Assembly (NCBI GenBank): GCA_973895155.1
Contig: OZ316894.1
Span: 21,576,001 to 21,640,000 of the forward strand
Length of the DNA stretch: 64,000 nucleotides
Direction of reading: 5' to 3'
Source of the DNA: Marsupella aquatica
Lineage: Eukaryota > Marchantiophyta
The notes beneath the pieces were generated by a model, which was not told the DNA's origin, ran no database searches, and saw only the letters and a program-made list of their open reading frames with translations. The position numbers and the translations under genes are program-made. Positions within the stretch are counted from its first letter, which is position 1. Each line of letters begins with the position of its first letter. Positions 62,176-64,000 of this stretch are shown in pieces.

Positions 62176-64000
62176 TGAAGGTCCGTGGAAAATACTTGTC
62201 TTAAAACTACCCGTGTCAACCAACTGGCTTAGGTCAGTTGGCTAGGGGATGAGCCTGGAACTGAAAGGTCCCACATTCAATCCCCCTTCCACACACAGGG
62301 TTGTGGAGGGTGTGTGTGTGGGTGGGATGGATTTTGTGGATAGTGGATGAGAGTTTTGATTATCTACTTGGCCCTTGGTTGCCCACTTTGTGGCCCTGCT
62401 TTATTTCCTCTCCCTCCTCATGCATGTCCCTACAGGATCTGTGGGGGCTCACCCTGAAATGGGTTCCCTACAAAGAAAGTGTCACTATATATTGGTGTGG
62501 GATAAGACTACTAAGTGTTCTTCCCCATTTCCATTCAAGACAAACAAAAAAACCAGTTTCTATGAGTGGTCACAAGTGTGCGGACTAGTGTTTTCTTGTC
62601 AACCACTTTTTTCCAAAAAAAACGCCCTTGACCACGTCAGGAGGCAAAACCAAAGAGGATTGAGACACCTAATTTGCCTTCAGGACAAAAAGTGACAGAC
62701 AGGAAAATACTTATGAGCACTTTCTTCACCGCAAACCAGAACTGCTACTTTTGGGACAGATTTCTTTTTGTGGACTTGAAGGTTTAGTTTGACGCCCTAT
62801 TACTAGCCTCATTACCCCTTCCTTGAACAGAAATAGAACTGAGGACAACAAAATATATTTAAAACATCATCACTATTTCTTTTTCTACTCTTCCCCCTTC
62901 TTTGTTTATTTGTCATATCTCCCCCCTTCTCTGGTGTTTGTCTGCACAATTATAGTTCATCTCTCCCTTCTCTATTTCTTGTCTCCACCCTCACTTTCAA
63001 TTATACTTGAGAAGTTCCCCTCTAGCAAGAGACTTCACTCTAGAGGTTAGGCTTTCAAGGTAGTAGATTCTCCACTCTACACAATTGAAGGACCGCACAG
63101 GTTTGTGAAGGGCCCCAAAGACCTCCAAAACCAGCAGGAAAAACAGGTCTCTGAGGTAACACTTAGCACAAGCCTCCTCCTGGCTTAGGCCAAGCACATT
63201 AATGATATTGTGGGATAAAATAGTGGGACCAATTAGTCAGCCAGTCACCTGGCAACTAAATTTCAAGGGAGTGTGCAAGCTGCAAGTGACCGGGGAGTTG
63301 GCAAGTCAGTTGGCAACTAGATTCAAGGGAGTGTGTGAGTTGCTGCAAGAATGGCGTGTTGGGTACGGAAAAGGTTCACAGTTGCACCTTCACGCCCATC
63401 TCAAGGTAGGGCAATATGTCATCATAATTAAATGGCGAGGGAGGCTTCCCGCCAGAATGACATTTTTAAGCAGACCATGAGAAAGAAAGACTGGGTCACA
63501 AGTCTCAAACTACTCAACATGACAAGAAATCAGGCAAGAAACGCTCCCAACCATGCCCAACACCACAAATCCGGTGGCTAGAGATGATGGGGTAGTTCAT
63601 CTGCTGTTGGTCCCATTTTTGGAGTTTTATTTTGAAAGGGTCCAGTATAAGGTTTATTTCTTGCTAACTCCCACCCCGGCTCCCACCTGCACCCATACAC
63701 TAGTTGTTCTTTTCTCCACCCCTCCCCCTCCCTACACTTCAATTCCTTTGACTGGTGTTTGACACCCTGACTCTGGTAGTCATTCCCTTCCACCTTCTTT
63801 GAGTAGTTTTCCATTCACCCCTTTGCCCCTGTTGCAAATGGCCTCGAGGCAGCAAGACACCACCGACACATGTCTTGTTTGTTGAGAACTCCGGCAACGT
63901 CACACACAAGAAACCAGCAAGCATGCACACATCAACACCATGAATATGTGGTTCACCTTCGTCAAGGCTACGTCCATGGGAATACAGCAGCTTTTGGCCA
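62176..64000. other. Spacer to window end, nothing recognised
   Basis: Only short frames are present and none carries a known motif. A short duplicated phrase around GGCAACTA(A/G)ATT(T)CAAGGGAGTGTG occurs at about 63250 and 63310. Confidence 0.4.

Overview
This window is nuclear DNA from a land plant. It carries split genes with GT-AG introns for a plastid-type ClpB chaperone, an INDH/NUBPL-type Fe-S ATPase, two phytocyanins and a CSU1/NOSIP-type RING protein. A bryophyte or other non-seed plant fits best (moderate introns, simple-repeat-rich spacers, a DUF7869 mobile gene, an RLE-type LINE), but that placement is inference and I cannot name the species.

Layout. 0-4.7 kb: a possible tRNA-Ile(UAU) and AT-rich repeats. 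4.7-7.3 kb: an eight-exon INDH/NUBPL gene (+). 8.5-8.7 kb: a 3'-truncated ELOF1 (-). 9-13.6 kb: GC-rich spacer and tandem arrays without recognised genes. 14.2-20.4 kb: a nine-exon ClpB gene (+) with a candidate heat-shock element. 21-24.1 kb: three tandem arrays. 25.2-26.9 kb: a small multi-exon gene of unknown function (+). 29.4-37.6 kb: a DNA-transposon-like element. 37.6-46.4 kb: a roughly 3.4-kb tandem duplication carrying two phytocyanin genes (-). 48-53.7 kb: a tandem array interrupted by a LINE (-). 53.7-55.8 kb: two more arrays. 56.6-57.6 kb: an LRR-only gene (+). 59.5-60.4 kb: CSU1/NOSIP (-). The rest is repeat-rich spacer.

The most interesting part is the 8,128-bp element at 29442-37569. 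It is bounded by 33-bp terminal inverted repeats matching at 28 of 33 positions. Two head-to-head genes lie inside. One is an intact 1,101-aa DUF7869 protein whose conserved acidic residues could form an RNase-H-like transposase site. The other is a ParB-like protein with an amino-DNA-methyltransferase domain, interrupted by two in-frame stop codons. A 14-16-bp palindrome, TTCATGAATTCATGAA, recurs five times (two copies slightly diverged) inside the element, twice in the shared promoter. I read this as a eukaryotic transposon carrying its own DNA-modification and ParB-like module, possibly with matching sites. The role is a hypothesis; the inverted repeats, reading frames and palindromes can be read directly.

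The phytocyanin pair also shows divergence after duplication: the distal copy keeps all four copper-ligand positions, while the proximal copy has lost two and gained a 30-bp minisatellite at its 3' end. All exon boundaries were assigned by eye from frame continuity, GT-AG signals and remembered family similarity, with no alignment run.
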